Of a stretch of DNA of 64,000 nucleotides, positions 16,807 through 25,042 are shown piece after piece (the first letter of the stretch is position 1; each line of letters begins with the position of its first letter). The notes beneath the pieces were generated by a model, which saw only the letters and a list, made by a program, of their open reading frames with translations, did no database searches and was not told the DNA's origin. Source of the stretch: Sphingomonadales bacterium UBA7471 (GTDB taxonomy: Bacteria; Pseudomonadota; Alphaproteobacteria; Sphingomonadales; Sphingomonadaceae); NCBI GenBank assembly GCA_002479765.1, contig DLOZ01000025.1, forward strand, positions 1-64,000, written 5' to 3'. The translations under genes and the position numbers were made by a program.

Positions 16807-17895
16807 CTAAATCGCCCCCACATCAAATGCGTCGAGCAAGCCTTCGCCATGCTTTGCAACCACGGTTTCGGACTGGGTCAGATCGTCGATGTTAATCTCG
16901 CCATAGGCTTCCATATGGTCGATGAAGAATTTCCAGTTGCGGTACGGCATGAAGATATAGCCAATGCCCAAGGTGCAGATGACAATCGCCATGTTGGCGA
17001 GGAAGAACAGGATCCAGTCCGGTGCCCGTGCGCGGAAGTCAAATTCCAGATTGTGTAAACGCAGGCCACCCACCGCAAGGCGGAAATATTTGCTGTAATA
17101 GGCAAGCGCCGCGAGCGGGAGGAAGATATATAATGAGAGGACGGCGATGATCGCAAATATCGCACCAATCGCAATGCCCGTGCTTCCAAGTGCATCGGAT
17201 GTACCGCCCGATGCGGCCATACTGATGCCGAAAACCACGGCACCCATGAACAGCAGAAACGGTACGAGGTAGAATAGTAAATAACGCTTCATCAGCGGTT
17301 TCCACTCGGCCGTTGCTGAAAAGCGATGCGGCCCGAAGCTCATGGCGTTCCAGCGGTCATTCCAAAGCGAAATCATCGACCATGGCACGCCCAAGAAAAT
17401 GGGGAGCCAACCCACGACGCTTTTCCACATATAAGCGAGGCCATATTGAAGGCCGGGGTCGTCGCTGCCCCCTCTGATACCGCGCCAATAGGTCCGGCTC
17501 AGCCGGTACCGGAGCGCACGGAAATATGCGACGCCCGTCAGGTAAAACAGCAGCAGGAACATCATCAGGGTGATGACTCCCGCGAGAATTGCCTCGCCGC
17601 GGAAAATCAGCCCCTGCGATATCAATTGAATGACGATAAGGGGTAAGCCGATCAAAAGGAACGCCATGACGAAACCGACAAAAAGCTCAATGCCCTTGCC
17701 CGTCCATTCCAGGCGTTCATCAATGAACTCCGTCTTGCTCCACAGATATTCGCGTTCGCGGGTGGTTGCCCAAAACCGATATATTCCGAGCGTGACGATG
17801 GTCAGCAACAGGTTGGGAAAGGCGATGCGGGCAAATTCCAGCCAACTGCCATAGAAACGGAATGCGCTATGCCGATGCGATAGATCGTCGTTCAT
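16807..17895 (-). CDS. DUF898 (YjgN-like) multi-pass membrane protein
   Basis: A 362-residue protein with the YjgN/DUF898 signature: FRFYGSWLEFARIAFPNLLLTIVTLGIYRFWATT near the N-terminus and related FRAL-YRLSRTYWRGIRGG and FF-NMAIVICTLGIGYIFMPYRNWKFF segments. Several membrane helices are evident. The function is unknown. I used the ATG at 17895 (MNDDLSHRH), with a G-rich site about ten bases before it, rather than an in-frame upstream start at 17913. It leads a two-gene operon with the M48 peptidase. Confidence 0.88.
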   Translation of the reverse strand: MNDDLSHRHSAFRFYGSWLEFARIAFPNLLLTIVTLGIYRFWATTREREYLWSKTEFIDERLEWTGKGIELFVGFVMAFLLIGLPLIVIQLISQGLIFRGEAILAGVITLMMFLLLFYLTGVAYFRALRYRLSRTYWRGIRGGSDDPGLQYGLAYMWKSVVGWLPIFLGVPWSMISLWNDRWNAMSFGPHRFSATAEWKPLMKRYLLFYLVPFLLFMGAVVFGISMAASGGTSDALGSTGIAIGAIFAIIAVLSLYIFLPLAALAYYSKYFRLAVGGLRLHNLEFDFRARAPDWILFFLANMAIVICTLGIGYIFMPYRNWKFFIDHMEAYGEINIDDLTQSETVVAKHGEGLLDAFDVGAI

Positions 17896-18007
17896 GAAAT
17901 TGCGGCCCCCCAAATTTCACACAAGATGTGCGAAAGTGAAAAGCCTTGTCAAGAAACGCGATGTAAAAAGGCTATGCGTTTCGATGAAAGCGGCCCGTCA
18001 GTCAGCC

Positions 18008-18101
18008 GTCACCCTGAACTCGTTTCAGGGTCTTACTTTCAGAGACCTGAAGTAAGATGCTGGAACGAAGTCACCGAAGGTGAACCAAGTTCAGCATGAC
18101 G
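18008..18101. repeat. Composite palindromic repeat (REP-like)
   Basis: The segment starts CGTCACCCTGAACTCGTTTC and ends AAGTTCAGCATGACG, which is the imperfect inverse of the start. Inside are ACCCTGAA/TTCAGGGT (loop CTCGT) and the longer hairpin TCTTACTTTCAG/CTGAAGTAAGA. It is the same family as the repeats at 23857-23885 and 24231-24259. It lies between the DUF898 gene and pal. Confidence 0.8.
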
Positions 18102-18130
18102 ACAGCTGGCCGGCATGTACGCTCTACATT

Positions 18131-18661
18131 TTACTGAACGGTAACCGTCACCGCGCGGCGGTTTTGAGCCCAGGCTTGTTCGTCCGAACCCAAAGCCAAT
18201 GGGCGTTCTTTGCCATAGCTGACGGTTTCGATGCGGCTTGCGTCGACACCGATTGAGATCAGGTAATTTTTGGCAGAATTGGCGCGGCGTTCGCCGAGCG
18301 CGAGGTTGTAGTCGCGCGTTCCGCGCTCGTCGGCATGACCTTCCACGGTGATGCGGGCGTTGGGATAGCGCGCAAGCCATTGCGCCTGACGCTGCAACGT
18401 CGCCTGATCTTCGGCATCAATATTGAAGCGATCGGTTTCAAACAAGATGCGGTCGCCAAATTGGCCAACCTGCTGAAGGAAATCTTCCTGGCTGCCCGGA
18501 ACGATCTGGTTAACAGGGGCAGGCGGGGCCGGTTGGGGCTGGCCATAATCGGTGCCTTCCGCCACAGGCGGTAGTGCTTCGACCTTTTTCTTACCGCAGC
18601 CTGCAACCAGTGCGGTCGATGCCAACAATATGGCGGCCATCTTAATTGTGTTTGTCTTCAT
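18131..18661 (-). CDS. pal: Peptidoglycan-associated lipoprotein Pal
   Basis: A 176-residue lipoprotein with lipobox LVAGC, a proline-rich linker and an OmpA-like C-terminal domain. It contains FETDRFNID, the peptidoglycan-binding block TVEGHADERGTRDYNLALGERRA and the terminal RRAVTVTVQ. It anchors the outer membrane to the wall as the end of the Tol-Pal system. It is the last gene of the ybgC-tolQRAB-pal cluster and has a clear AAGGAG ribosome site. Confidence 0.97.
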   Translation of the reverse strand: MKTNTIKMAAILLASTALVAGCGKKKVEALPPVAEGTDYGQPQPAPPAPVNQIVPGSQEDFLQQVGQFGDRILFETDRFNIDAEDQATLQRQAQWLARYPNARITVEGHADERGTRDYNLALGERRANSAKNYLISIGVDASRIETVSYGKERPLALGSDEQAWAQNRRAVTVTVQ

Positions 18662-18729
18662 GGTCTTCTCCTTCGGCTTGCCCGCGTCTGTGTCGCGGAA
18701 GTTATATCAGAAATAAGAACTAAACGCAC

Positions 18730-20091
18730 TCACGGCAATACCGGTCCCCATGCGGGGTCCGATCCGTCAACCGGCGTTGGCAATTTGCGCTCGTTCGATC
18801 CTGTGAGGTCAACTTGCCAGATACTGGTTTTGCCGCTGCCCTTCGCGGTGCGGAAAAACTGGATAACGCGGCCATTGGGTGCCCATGTGGGGGCCTCGTC
18901 CTGCCAGCTGTCGGTCAGCAGCCGTTCGCCCGAACCATCGGGGCGCATGGTGCCAACGCGGAAGTCGCCCGCAATGCGGGTAAAGGCAATGAGGTCCGCC
19001 CGCGGGCTCCATTCGGGGGTCGCGTACCGACCCGAACCAAAGCTGATCCGCCGTTGGTTGGACCCGTCTGCGTCCATGACATAGATTTGCTGGCTGCCCG
19101 ACCGGTCGCTTTCAAACACAATCTGGCGACCATCGGGGGAAAAGCTTCCGCCGACATCGATGCCGGGTGATGTTGTCAGCTTGACGGGCGTGCCGTTGCC
19201 GCTTGCCGAAATCTTGTAGATGTCGGTGTTCCCCGCAACCGCCATGGAATATAATATGGTCTGGCCGTCTGGCGACCAGCGCGGCGCAAAGGTCGGGTTG
19301 CGCGATTGCGTAATCAACCGCTGCCGACCGGCATCAATATCATAGACATAGATGCGTGGATTGCCGTCGACATAGGACAGATACAGGATCGATTTATAGT
19401 TGGGCGAAAAACGCGGCGTCAGCGCAGTGGCCTGGCCATTGGTAATGAAGCGGTGGTTTGCACCATCTGAATCCATAATCGCCAGGCGTTTGACGCGTTT
19501 GCCCTTGGGGCCGGTTTCGGCAATATAGGCAATGCGGCTGTCAAAAAATGGCAGCTCTCCGGTGAGGCGCGAATAAATCGCATCGGCACATTTGTGCGCA
19601 GCCCTGCGCCATTCGCGTGGCGGCACGTTGAAGCCAAGGCGTGTGGTTTCATTGCCAAAGCCGACGTCATATAAATAACATCCCACCGTCAGATTGCCGT
19701 CCCCGCCCACGCGGACGAAACCCTGCACCAATTGTTCGACCGTGCGGCCTTTCCAATAATCAAATTGCGGTGCCGTCACCTCTGGCAAAGTGATCGCGCG
19801 CAGGCCATTGGGGCCCTGCGTTTCAAACACGCCTGATGCGCGCAAGTTGGATGAGATGACTTCAGCGATTTGACGGCCAAGTGCGGCGCTGTTCCCCGCC
19901 GGCGTATCGACAGGGGCGGGGGCCACCAGTGCGGGCACGGCAATGGAACGTGTCTTGGACGTATCAAACTCGACCAGCTCGGGCTCATCCGTATCAGGTG
20001 CAGGCGGCGGGGTTTGCGCCATGACGCTTTGACTGCCGACAATCAGCAGCAGGAAAGACGCGAGCTTCCGGTAAAATGAGAAGGAGGTCAT
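18730..20091 (-). CDS. tolB: Tol-Pal system periplasmic protein TolB
   Basis: About 453 residues with a signal peptide ending VMAQ, then the TolB N-terminal domain (SSNLRASGVFE, WKGRTVEQLVQGFV) and a six-bladed propeller whose blades repeat SPDG/SPNYKSILY/WSPDGQTILYS. It binds Pal and the tail of TolA. I set the start at the ATG at 20091 (MTSFSF), because AAGGA lies nine bases upstream; the ATG at 20100 directly abuts that site. Confidence 0.95.
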   Translation of the reverse strand: MTSFSFYRKLASFLLLIVGSQSVMAQTPPPAPDTDEPELVEFDTSKTRSIAVPALVAPAPVDTPAGNSAALGRQIAEVISSNLRASGVFETQGPNGLRAITLPEVTAPQFDYWKGRTVEQLVQGFVRVGGDGNLTVGCYLYDVGFGNETTRLGFNVPPREWRRAAHKCADAIYSRLTGELPFFDSRIAYIAETGPKGKRVKRLAIMDSDGANHRFITNGQATALTPRFSPNYKSILYLSYVDGNPRIYVYDIDAGRQRLITQSRNPTFAPRWSPDGQTILYSMAVAGNTDIYKISASGNGTPVKLTTSPGIDVGGSFSPDGRQIVFESDRSGSQQIYVMDADGSNQRRISFGSGRYATPEWSPRADLIAFTRIAGDFRVGTMRPDGSGERLLTDSWQDEAPTWAPNGRVIQFFRTAKGSGKTSIWQVDLTGSNERKLPTPVDGSDPAWGPVLP

Positions 20092-20104
20092 ATAGTTCAT
20101 TCCT

Positions 20105-20941
20105 TTATCCCGTGGCGCGCAAACGGAGTGCGTGGGTTTTCCAGACATCATAATATTCGGGGTCAAGCCCGTCATAGGGAGACGCCGCGCGCACGGCTTG
20201 CAAGATGCAGTCCTTTAACGGCCCGGCCTGTGGTTGGTTGCTATCGGTCACGCCGACTTGCCTGTCAAAGCGCACGGACGTGAGCTTGCCCGATGGTTCA
20301 AGGCTGAGCGTGACGAATGTCTCGATTTTGTTGATGTCGATACCCGACGGTGCGCAGGCCCGAACGCGGCTGCGGATTTGGCCAGCGATGCTGATGCCGA
20401 CTGACCGGCGCACTTCCGTCGCAGTCTTTGCAGCAGGCGTGCCCACCGCTTTGCCAGCGCCAGGGGCCTTGCCGATATTGTTGATGCTGTCTTCGAAATT
20501 GCGGCTGAGCCCGCCGGGCTTGGCTGGCGTTGACCCTTTGCCGCTTGTTGCGGCTGCTTTTACCGTTTTCGGCGGTGTGGCGGCGGTCTTCACCGGCTCT
20601 TTCTTGGCCGCAACCTTCGCAAGGGGCGGCGCAGTGTCGGGCTTTGCGGGCTTCTGCACCGGCTTTTCCACCGGCTTTTCGATTTTCATCACCGGGGTTG
20701 GGGCAGGTGGCGGTTCGCTCGGCGCGGTGTCACCAGCGGCTGGGGGTGCGGATTCGTCCTGAATGGCGTCGGGCGCGGTCGAGACATCGGCAATTTCACC
20801 CACCAGCGAAACCGAAATCGATTCTGGCTTTTTGATGGTGTTCGTGGATGCCATAAGACCCAGGCCAAATGCGCCCAGCAATAGGACATGGCCGCCAATC
20901 GCAGCGCCCAGTCCGACTTTTTCGACCCGATCCATCGCCAT
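20105..20941 (-). CDS. tolA: Cell envelope protein TolA
   Basis: A 278-residue protein with one N-terminal membrane helix (VGLGAAIGGHVLLLGAFGLGL). A long Pro/Ala/Lys-rich middle follows (about 60-170), then a C-terminal TolA/TonB-like domain with IRSRVRACAP and SLEPSGKLTSVRFDRQVG. The low-complexity stretch makes recognition depend on context and ends, but the position between tolR and tolB is decisive. It transmits energy from TolQR to TolB-Pal. Confidence 0.92.
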   Translation of the reverse strand: MAMDRVEKVGLGAAIGGHVLLLGAFGLGLMASTNTIKKPESISVSLVGEIADVSTAPDAIQDESAPPAAGDTAPSEPPPAPTPVMKIEKPVEKPVQKPAKPDTAPPLAKVAAKKEPVKTAATPPKTVKAAATSGKGSTPAKPGGLSRNFEDSINNIGKAPGAGKAVGTPAAKTATEVRRSVGISIAGQIRSRVRACAPSGIDINKIETFVTLSLEPSGKLTSVRFDRQVGVTDSNQPQAGPLKDCILQAVRAASPYDGLDPEYYDVWKTHALRLRATG

Positions 20942-20945
20942 AAAG

Positions 20946-21407
20946 TTAGTTTTCGCCAGATGAACCAGTGGTGACCAAGCTCACGCTATTCAGGCCTGCA
21001 CGGTTCAGCTCGCCCATCACACGCATCATTTGGCCATAGCTAATCGACGTATCCCCGCGCAGCATGATCGGGCGTGGCTTTGCTGCGTCTTGCGCGCCGG
21101 CGATTTCTTCCAGCCGCGCGGGCAGTTCACTGGGGGCAACCAGTGTGCCATCAATATAGGTTGTGCCGGATTGATCGATGGCGATTTCGATGGGCTCCTG
21201 CGGCTGCTCAAGCGCATTGGCACGGCTTTCGGGAAGCTCCACCGGAACGCCGGTGACGAGCAAGGGCGCGGTGACCATGAAGATGATCAACAGAACGAGC
21301 ATGACATCGACAAAGGGCGTGACGTTGATGTCCGCCATGGGCGCGCGTTGTCCCCCGCGACGCCTGCCGCGGCCACCGCTTCGACCCGAAGATATGTTCA
21401 TGGCCAT
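20946..21407 (-). CDS. tolR: Proton-motive-force protein TolR (ExbD family)
   Basis: 153 residues, with the ExbD/TolR signature ADINVTPFVDVMLVLLIIFMVTAPLL. The membrane helix carries the essential Asp in FVDVML, and a periplasmic domain ends in the MLRGDTSISYGQMMRVMGELNRAG block. It forms the inner-membrane motor with TolQ. It lies 2 bases after tolQ and 4 bases before tolA. Confidence 0.97.
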   Translation of the reverse strand: MAMNISSGRSGGRGRRRGGQRAPMADINVTPFVDVMLVLLIIFMVTAPLLVTGVPVELPESRANALEQPQEPIEIAIDQSGTTYIDGTLVAPSELPARLEEIAGAQDAAKPRPIMLRGDTSISYGQMMRVMGELNRAGLNSVSLVTTGSSGEN

Positions 21408-21409
21408 CG

Positions 21410-22102
21410 TTAAACCTCATGCTCCAACTCACGCGACAGCGTGCCGTGGAAACCATCGGCAAAGCGTCCCATGCGGGCCTCATATTGGTTCAACCGGTGC
21501 GAAAAGCGGTTATAGGCGATGACCGCCGGAATGGCCGCGAACAGACCAATGGCGGTCGCGAACAGCGCCTCTGCAATGCCCGGTGCGACGACGGCCAGGC
21601 TTGAATTTTGTTCGGCGGCAATCGCGGCAAAGCTGCGCATGATGCCCCAGACGGTGCCGAACAGGCCGACAAAGGGTGCGACCGATCCTGTGGTCGCAAG
21701 GAAGTTCAAACGGTTGGCCAAACGGTCGGTCTCTGCCGCAATCATTGCGTCCATCGCGGTCGACAGCCGCTCGCGCGTTCCGGCACGGTCAATGGTTTTG
21801 CCGTTGGTCGAACGCCGCCATTCCGTCATGCCTGCGGCAAATACCTTGGCGACGGGCAATGCGCTTTGGCCATGTGTTTTGGCGAAAGCCGCGATATCAT
21901 TGCTTTCCCAAAATTCGCGTTCAAACGTCTCGCTCTGGCGGTTGATGCCCGACATTTTGATCGTGAAGCTGACGATGATTGTCCACGCCCAAATGCTGGC
22001 CAGCGCAAGGCCGATGATCACGGCCTTGACCACAAGGTCAGCGTCGAGAAACAATTTAATTGGTGAGAAACCCATATTTTGGGTCGCGATGAGCAGGTCC
22101 AT
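21410..22102 (-). CDS. tolQ: Proton-channel protein TolQ (MotA/TolQ/ExbB family)
   Basis: 230 residues with three membrane helices. The first is near residues 23-48. The conserved pair follows LNFLATTGSVAPFVGLFGTVWGIMRSF and GIAEALFATAIGLFAAIPAVIAYN, the TolQ/ExbB motifs lining the proton path. It works with TolR to energise TolA. It starts 7 bases after the ybgC stop. Confidence 0.97.
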   Translation of the reverse strand: MDLLIATQNMGFSPIKLFLDADLVVKAVIIGLALASIWAWTIIVSFTIKMSGINRQSETFEREFWESNDIAAFAKTHGQSALPVAKVFAAGMTEWRRSTNGKTIDRAGTRERLSTAMDAMIAAETDRLANRLNFLATTGSVAPFVGLFGTVWGIMRSFAAIAAEQNSSLAVVAPGIAEALFATAIGLFAAIPAVIAYNRFSHRLNQYEARMGRFADGFHGTLSRELEHEV

Positions 22103-22109
22103 TATCTTC

Positions 22110-22562
22110 CTATTCTGCGTGTCGGTTTATGATGGGCTGAAACGCCGCAACCCAATGCGCGGGTTGTCGGCGGGGCTTGCCGTCGGGTGAAACAAAGGCC
22201 GCGGTCACCCGCGCCTCGGTGAGTATTTCGTCGCCGCGCATGACTGTTTGATGAATATCACAACTGGCCGCGCGTACCGCCTCAACGGTGCTGACAACAA
22301 CCAAGGCATCGTCAAAATGGGCAGGGCGTCGATATGTGATGTTCATTTCAGTCACCGCATAGGCGCCTTGGCCGTCCGCATGCACGCTTCGCTGGTCAAT
22401 GCCGACACAGGCCAGCATGTCCGAACGGGCGCGCTCCATGAAATGCAGATAGCGCGCATGATAGACCACACCCGAAAAATCGGTGTCCTCAAAATAGACC
22501 CGCACTGCAAATAGGTGCTTTGGGCCGTCGAAATGGCCTTGATAGGGGGTGGGCATGGGCAT
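22110..22562 (-). CDS. ybgC: Tol-Pal-associated acyl-CoA thioesterase YbgC
   Basis: 150 residues, 4HBT hot-dog fold, with the motif YFEDTDFSGVVYHARYLHFMERAR containing the catalytic Asp. It is the first gene of the tol-pal operon, the classic position for YbgC. The product is a cytoplasmic thioesterase acting on acyl-CoA or acyl-ACP. Confidence 0.95.
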   Translation of the reverse strand: MPMPTPYQGHFDGPKHLFAVRVYFEDTDFSGVVYHARYLHFMERARSDMLACVGIDQRSVHADGQGAYAVTEMNITYRRPAHFDDALVVVSTVEAVRAASCDIHQTVMRGDEILTEARVTAAFVSPDGKPRRQPAHWVAAFQPIINRHAE

Positions 22563-22652
22563 TGAGAAATTTGTTAACCGCTTTGGAGTCCGGCGGGAAG
22601 GCTTTTTAAAGAACGCATCCGCAATTTGTCGCCTTAGGGACTCGGCACATCG

Positions 22653-23678
22653 CTATGTATCAAATAATCCGTCCTGTGACCCTGCGGGCGGGTTGAGGCC
22701 AAGATGCTTCCAACCCGGCGCGTTGAGGCAACGGCCACGCGCTGTGCGCGCGATAAGGCCGAGTTGCAGCAAATAAGGCTCAACGACATCCTCGATCGTG
22801 TCGCGCGGTTCGGACAGACCAGCGGCCAGTGCTTCGACGCCGACGGGGCCGCCGCGATAAATGTCGGCGATCATATGCAGATAGCGCCGGTCCATTGCGT
22901 CAAGACCAAGTGCGTCGACCTCCAACCGGTTGAGCGCACTATCGGCGATTTTTGCGGTGACGACGGGTTCGCCTGCGACATTGGCAAAGTCACGGACGCG
23001 GCGCAGCAAGCGACCGGCGATCCGCGGCGTGCCGCGTGCGCGTTTGGCAATTTCGTTCGCGCCATCGGGCGCAATGCCAAGGTCAAGCAAGCGCGCGGCG
23101 CGGGTCACCACCAGCTCAAGCTCGCTATGCGTGTAGAAATTGAGCCGCACCGGAATGCCAAAGCGGTCACGCAAGGGCGTGGTCAGCAAACCCTGCCGCG
23201 TGGTTGCACCGACCAGCGTAAACGCCGGCAAATCAATCCGCACGGACCGCGCCGATGGCCCTTCGCCAATCATGATATCCAGCGCACGGTCTTCCATCGC
23301 GGGGTAGAGGATTTCCTCAACCACGGGGCTGAGCCGGTGAATTTCGTCAATGAACAGGACGTCGCCATCCTCCAAATTGGTAAGCAGCGCCGCCAGATCG
23401 CCCGATTTGGCGATGACCGGACCCGACGTGGCACGGAAACCGACACCCATTTCCTTGGCCACAATCTGCGCCAATGTCGTCTTGCCAAGTCCCGGCGGGC
23501 CAAAAAACAACACATGGTCCAACGGCTGCCCGCGACCCTTCGCCGCCTCAATAAACACCCGCAAATTGTCGCGCGCGGCCGCTTGCCCGATGAACTCGGC
23601 AAGCGTTTTGGGCCGCAGCGCGGCGTCAATATCTTCCGGTCGCTTGTCCGGCGTGGTGAGGCGGTCGTCGTCAGTCAT
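22653..23678 (-). CDS. ruvB: Holliday junction branch migration helicase RuvB
   Basis: 341 residues, AAA+ ATPase. Walker A is GPPGLGKT (60-67), Walker B FIDEIH (about 110-113), and the sensor/arginine region is TTPLRDRFGIPVRL. The C-terminal winged helix ends with RTARGR. It drives branch migration with RuvA. I used the ATG at 23678; a TTG six bases upstream is also in frame. Unlike the usual adjacent ruvA-ruvB pair, it is separated from ruvA by an opposite-strand GIY-YIG gene between inverted repeats, so it probably needs its own promoter. Confidence 0.97.
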   Translation of the reverse strand: MTDDDRLTTPDKRPEDIDAALRPKTLAEFIGQAAARDNLRVFIEAAKGRGQPLDHVLFFGPPGLGKTTLAQIVAKEMGVGFRATSGPVIAKSGDLAALLTNLEDGDVLFIDEIHRLSPVVEEILYPAMEDRALDIMIGEGPSARSVRIDLPAFTLVGATTRQGLLTTPLRDRFGIPVRLNFYTHSELELVVTRAARLLDLGIAPDGANEIAKRARGTPRIAGRLLRRVRDFANVAGEPVVTAKIADSALNRLEVDALGLDAMDRRYLHMIADIYRGGPVGVEALAAGLSEPRDTIEDVVEPYLLQLGLIARTARGRCLNAPGWKHLGLNPPAGSQDGLFDT

Positions 23679-23856
23679 GCGCAATGCCTTCGCCCACTAT
23701 TTCTACCCAACGGTGCTTGCGCCCTTCCCAGACCGAATAATGCGGCTGGGAAGTCCGTGCCTGCAAATGCGCCGGTGGGAATGGCGGAAAGCGGACCGCA
23801 GCGACAGGTGACGGCGCGGGGGTTTGAATTCATGTGAAACATTTTACCAAAATTTA

Positions 23857-23885
23857 CGTCACCCTGAACTTGTTTCATGGTCCAT
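23857..23885 (+). repeat. Left inverted repeat flanking the GIY-YIG gene
   Basis: 29 bases beginning CGTCACCCTGAACTTGTTTC. They match the reverse complement of 24231-24259 at 28 of 29 positions. Within it, ACC(C)TGAA and TTCA(T/G)GGT form a small palindrome, as in the repeat at 18008. Confidence 0.9.
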
Positions 23886-23905
23886 TTCGCCGCACTTTCC
23901 AGCGC

Positions 23906-24223
23906 GTGAGAGATGAAAAAACGCCCTGCGTGTATATACTCGCAAGCAAGCATTCTGGATCGCTGTACATCGGCGTCACGTCCGACCTGCTGAAGCGGCT
24001 TTCGCAACATCGCGGCGGTATGACGCCGGGTCATGCGTCCAAATATGCCATTTACCGGCTGGTGCATTTTGAAGTTTTTGGCACGATGGAGGCCGCGATT
24101 GCGCGCGAAAAACAATTGAAGAATTGGCACCGCGCTTGGAAGATTAACCTGATTAACGCCGAAAATCCGCATTGGGTGGATCTGGCGGTTGGGTTGGGTT
24201 TGCCGCCGATAGCGCAGGAATAG
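23906..24223 (+). CDS. GIY-YIG family endonuclease
   Basis: 105 residues forming one stand-alone GIY-YIG nuclease domain of the UvrC-N/YhbQ type. It shows Val-Tyr-Ile at 9-11, Tyr-Ile-Gly at 21-23, Arg31, His35, and the metal-binding Glu68 in the helix EAAIAREKQLKNW. All catalytic positions are present, so it should be active. It lies on the plus strand between the minus-strand ruvB and ruvA and is bounded by 29 bp inverted repeats. The start is unclear: I chose the GTG at 23906, which gives the usual family N-terminus. A GTG at 23834 would translate through the left repeat. The natural substrate is unknown; a link to the flanking palindromes is inference. Confidence 0.85.
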   Translation: MRDEKTPCVYILASKHSGSLYIGVTSDLLKRLSQHRGGMTPGHASKYAIYRLVHFEVFGTMEAAIAREKQLKNWHRAWKINLINAENPHWVDLAVGLGLPPIAQE

Positions 24224-24230
24224 TTGCCCG

Positions 24231-24259
24231 ATGGACCCTGAAACAAGTTCAGGGTGACG
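24231..24259 (-). repeat. Right inverted repeat flanking the GIY-YIG gene
   Basis: It starts 7 bases after the GIY-YIG stop. The minus strand reads CGTCACCCTGAACTTGTTTC and onward, 28 of 29 identical to the left copy and with the internal palindrome intact (ACCCTGAA/TTCAGGGT). Confidence 0.9.
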
Positions 24260-24282
24260 GATGAGAAATGCAGCGGTGCGCC

Positions 24283-24891
24283 TCACCGCGAAGCCCTTTT
24301 TAACGCCAGCCGGACCAGTGCATCGAGCGTCGCATCGGGGCCGAGTTCTTCGACCGCCTGCGCCACGGCATTTCCGGCCTCGCCGGGCTTGAAGCCCAGA
24401 TTGGCCAGTGCGGACATCGCGTCTTGTGCGTGGTTGCCGGCGGCTGCGCCCGTGGCCATCAGTTTCGCACCGCCGCCGACGCCGGCGAGCGCGCCGACCT
24501 TGTCCTTCAATTCATTGACGATGCGGCTCGCAAGCTTGGGGCCAACGCCATTGGCGCGCGCCACCATGGCCGCGTCGCTGCTGCCGATGGCGAGCGCGAG
24601 GTCGGCGGGTTCGATGGCAGAGAGGATGGCCAAGCCAACCTTGCCGCCAACGCCTTGCACACCCGTCAGCAACCGGAACCAGTCGCGTTCTTCGCGCGTG
24701 GCAAAGCCGATGAGGCGCATGTCGTTTTCCGACACCTGCATTTCGGTGAATACGGTGGCGAAATCATCCGTCTTGCCCAAGGCCGATAGCGTCCGCGCGC
24801 TCGCCTGCACCAGATAGCCGACGCCGTTGACGTCGATTACCAGATGGTCGACGCCCGTTTCATCAATGCGGCCATATAGCTTTGCGATCAT
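24283..24891 (-). CDS. ruvA: Holliday junction branch migration protein RuvA
   Basis: 202 residues. It has the N-terminal OB fold MIAKLYGRIDE-GVGYLVQAS, two helix-hairpin-helix units (LTGVQGVGGKVGLAIL and ANGVGPKLASRIVNELKDK) and, after a flexible Gly/Ala linker, a C-terminal three-helix domain that binds RuvB. The domain structure is complete. It is downstream of ruvC, with a 150-base gap that holds a long hairpin. Confidence 0.97.
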   Translation of the reverse strand: MIAKLYGRIDETGVDHLVIDVNGVGYLVQASARTLSALGKTDDFATVFTEMQVSENDMRLIGFATREERDWFRLLTGVQGVGGKVGLAILSAIEPADLALAIGSSDAAMVARANGVGPKLASRIVNELKDKVGALAGVGGGAKLMATGAAAGNHAQDAMSALANLGFKPGEAGNAVAQAVEELGPDATLDALVRLALKRASR

Positions 24892-24962
24892 TATCGCGGG
24901 TTAGCTGTTCGGTACAAAATCGGCAAGCAAAAGAGAACATCGTGGGAACAGGACAGAATTTT

Positions 24963-25038
24963 TTCACGCGGAGGCGCAGAGGACGCAGTGGCCGTGGCGC
25001 AAAATTATTTCTCTGCGATCTCTGCGCCCCTGCGTGAA
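24963..25038. repeat. Long imperfect hairpin of a second dispersed repeat family
   Basis: The left arm (24963-24988, TTCACGCGGAGGCGCAGAGG and onward) and the right arm (25011-25038) are complementary at about 22 of 26 positions around an AT-containing loop. It lies between ruvC and ruvA. A single-arm relative is at 2710-2741. Confidence 0.75.
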
Positions 25039-25042
25039 CCTA

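Noticed and set aside
22704..23837. Plus-strand frame of 377 residues opposite ruvB
   Set aside because: Antisense to ruvB, composition-driven, no family motif.
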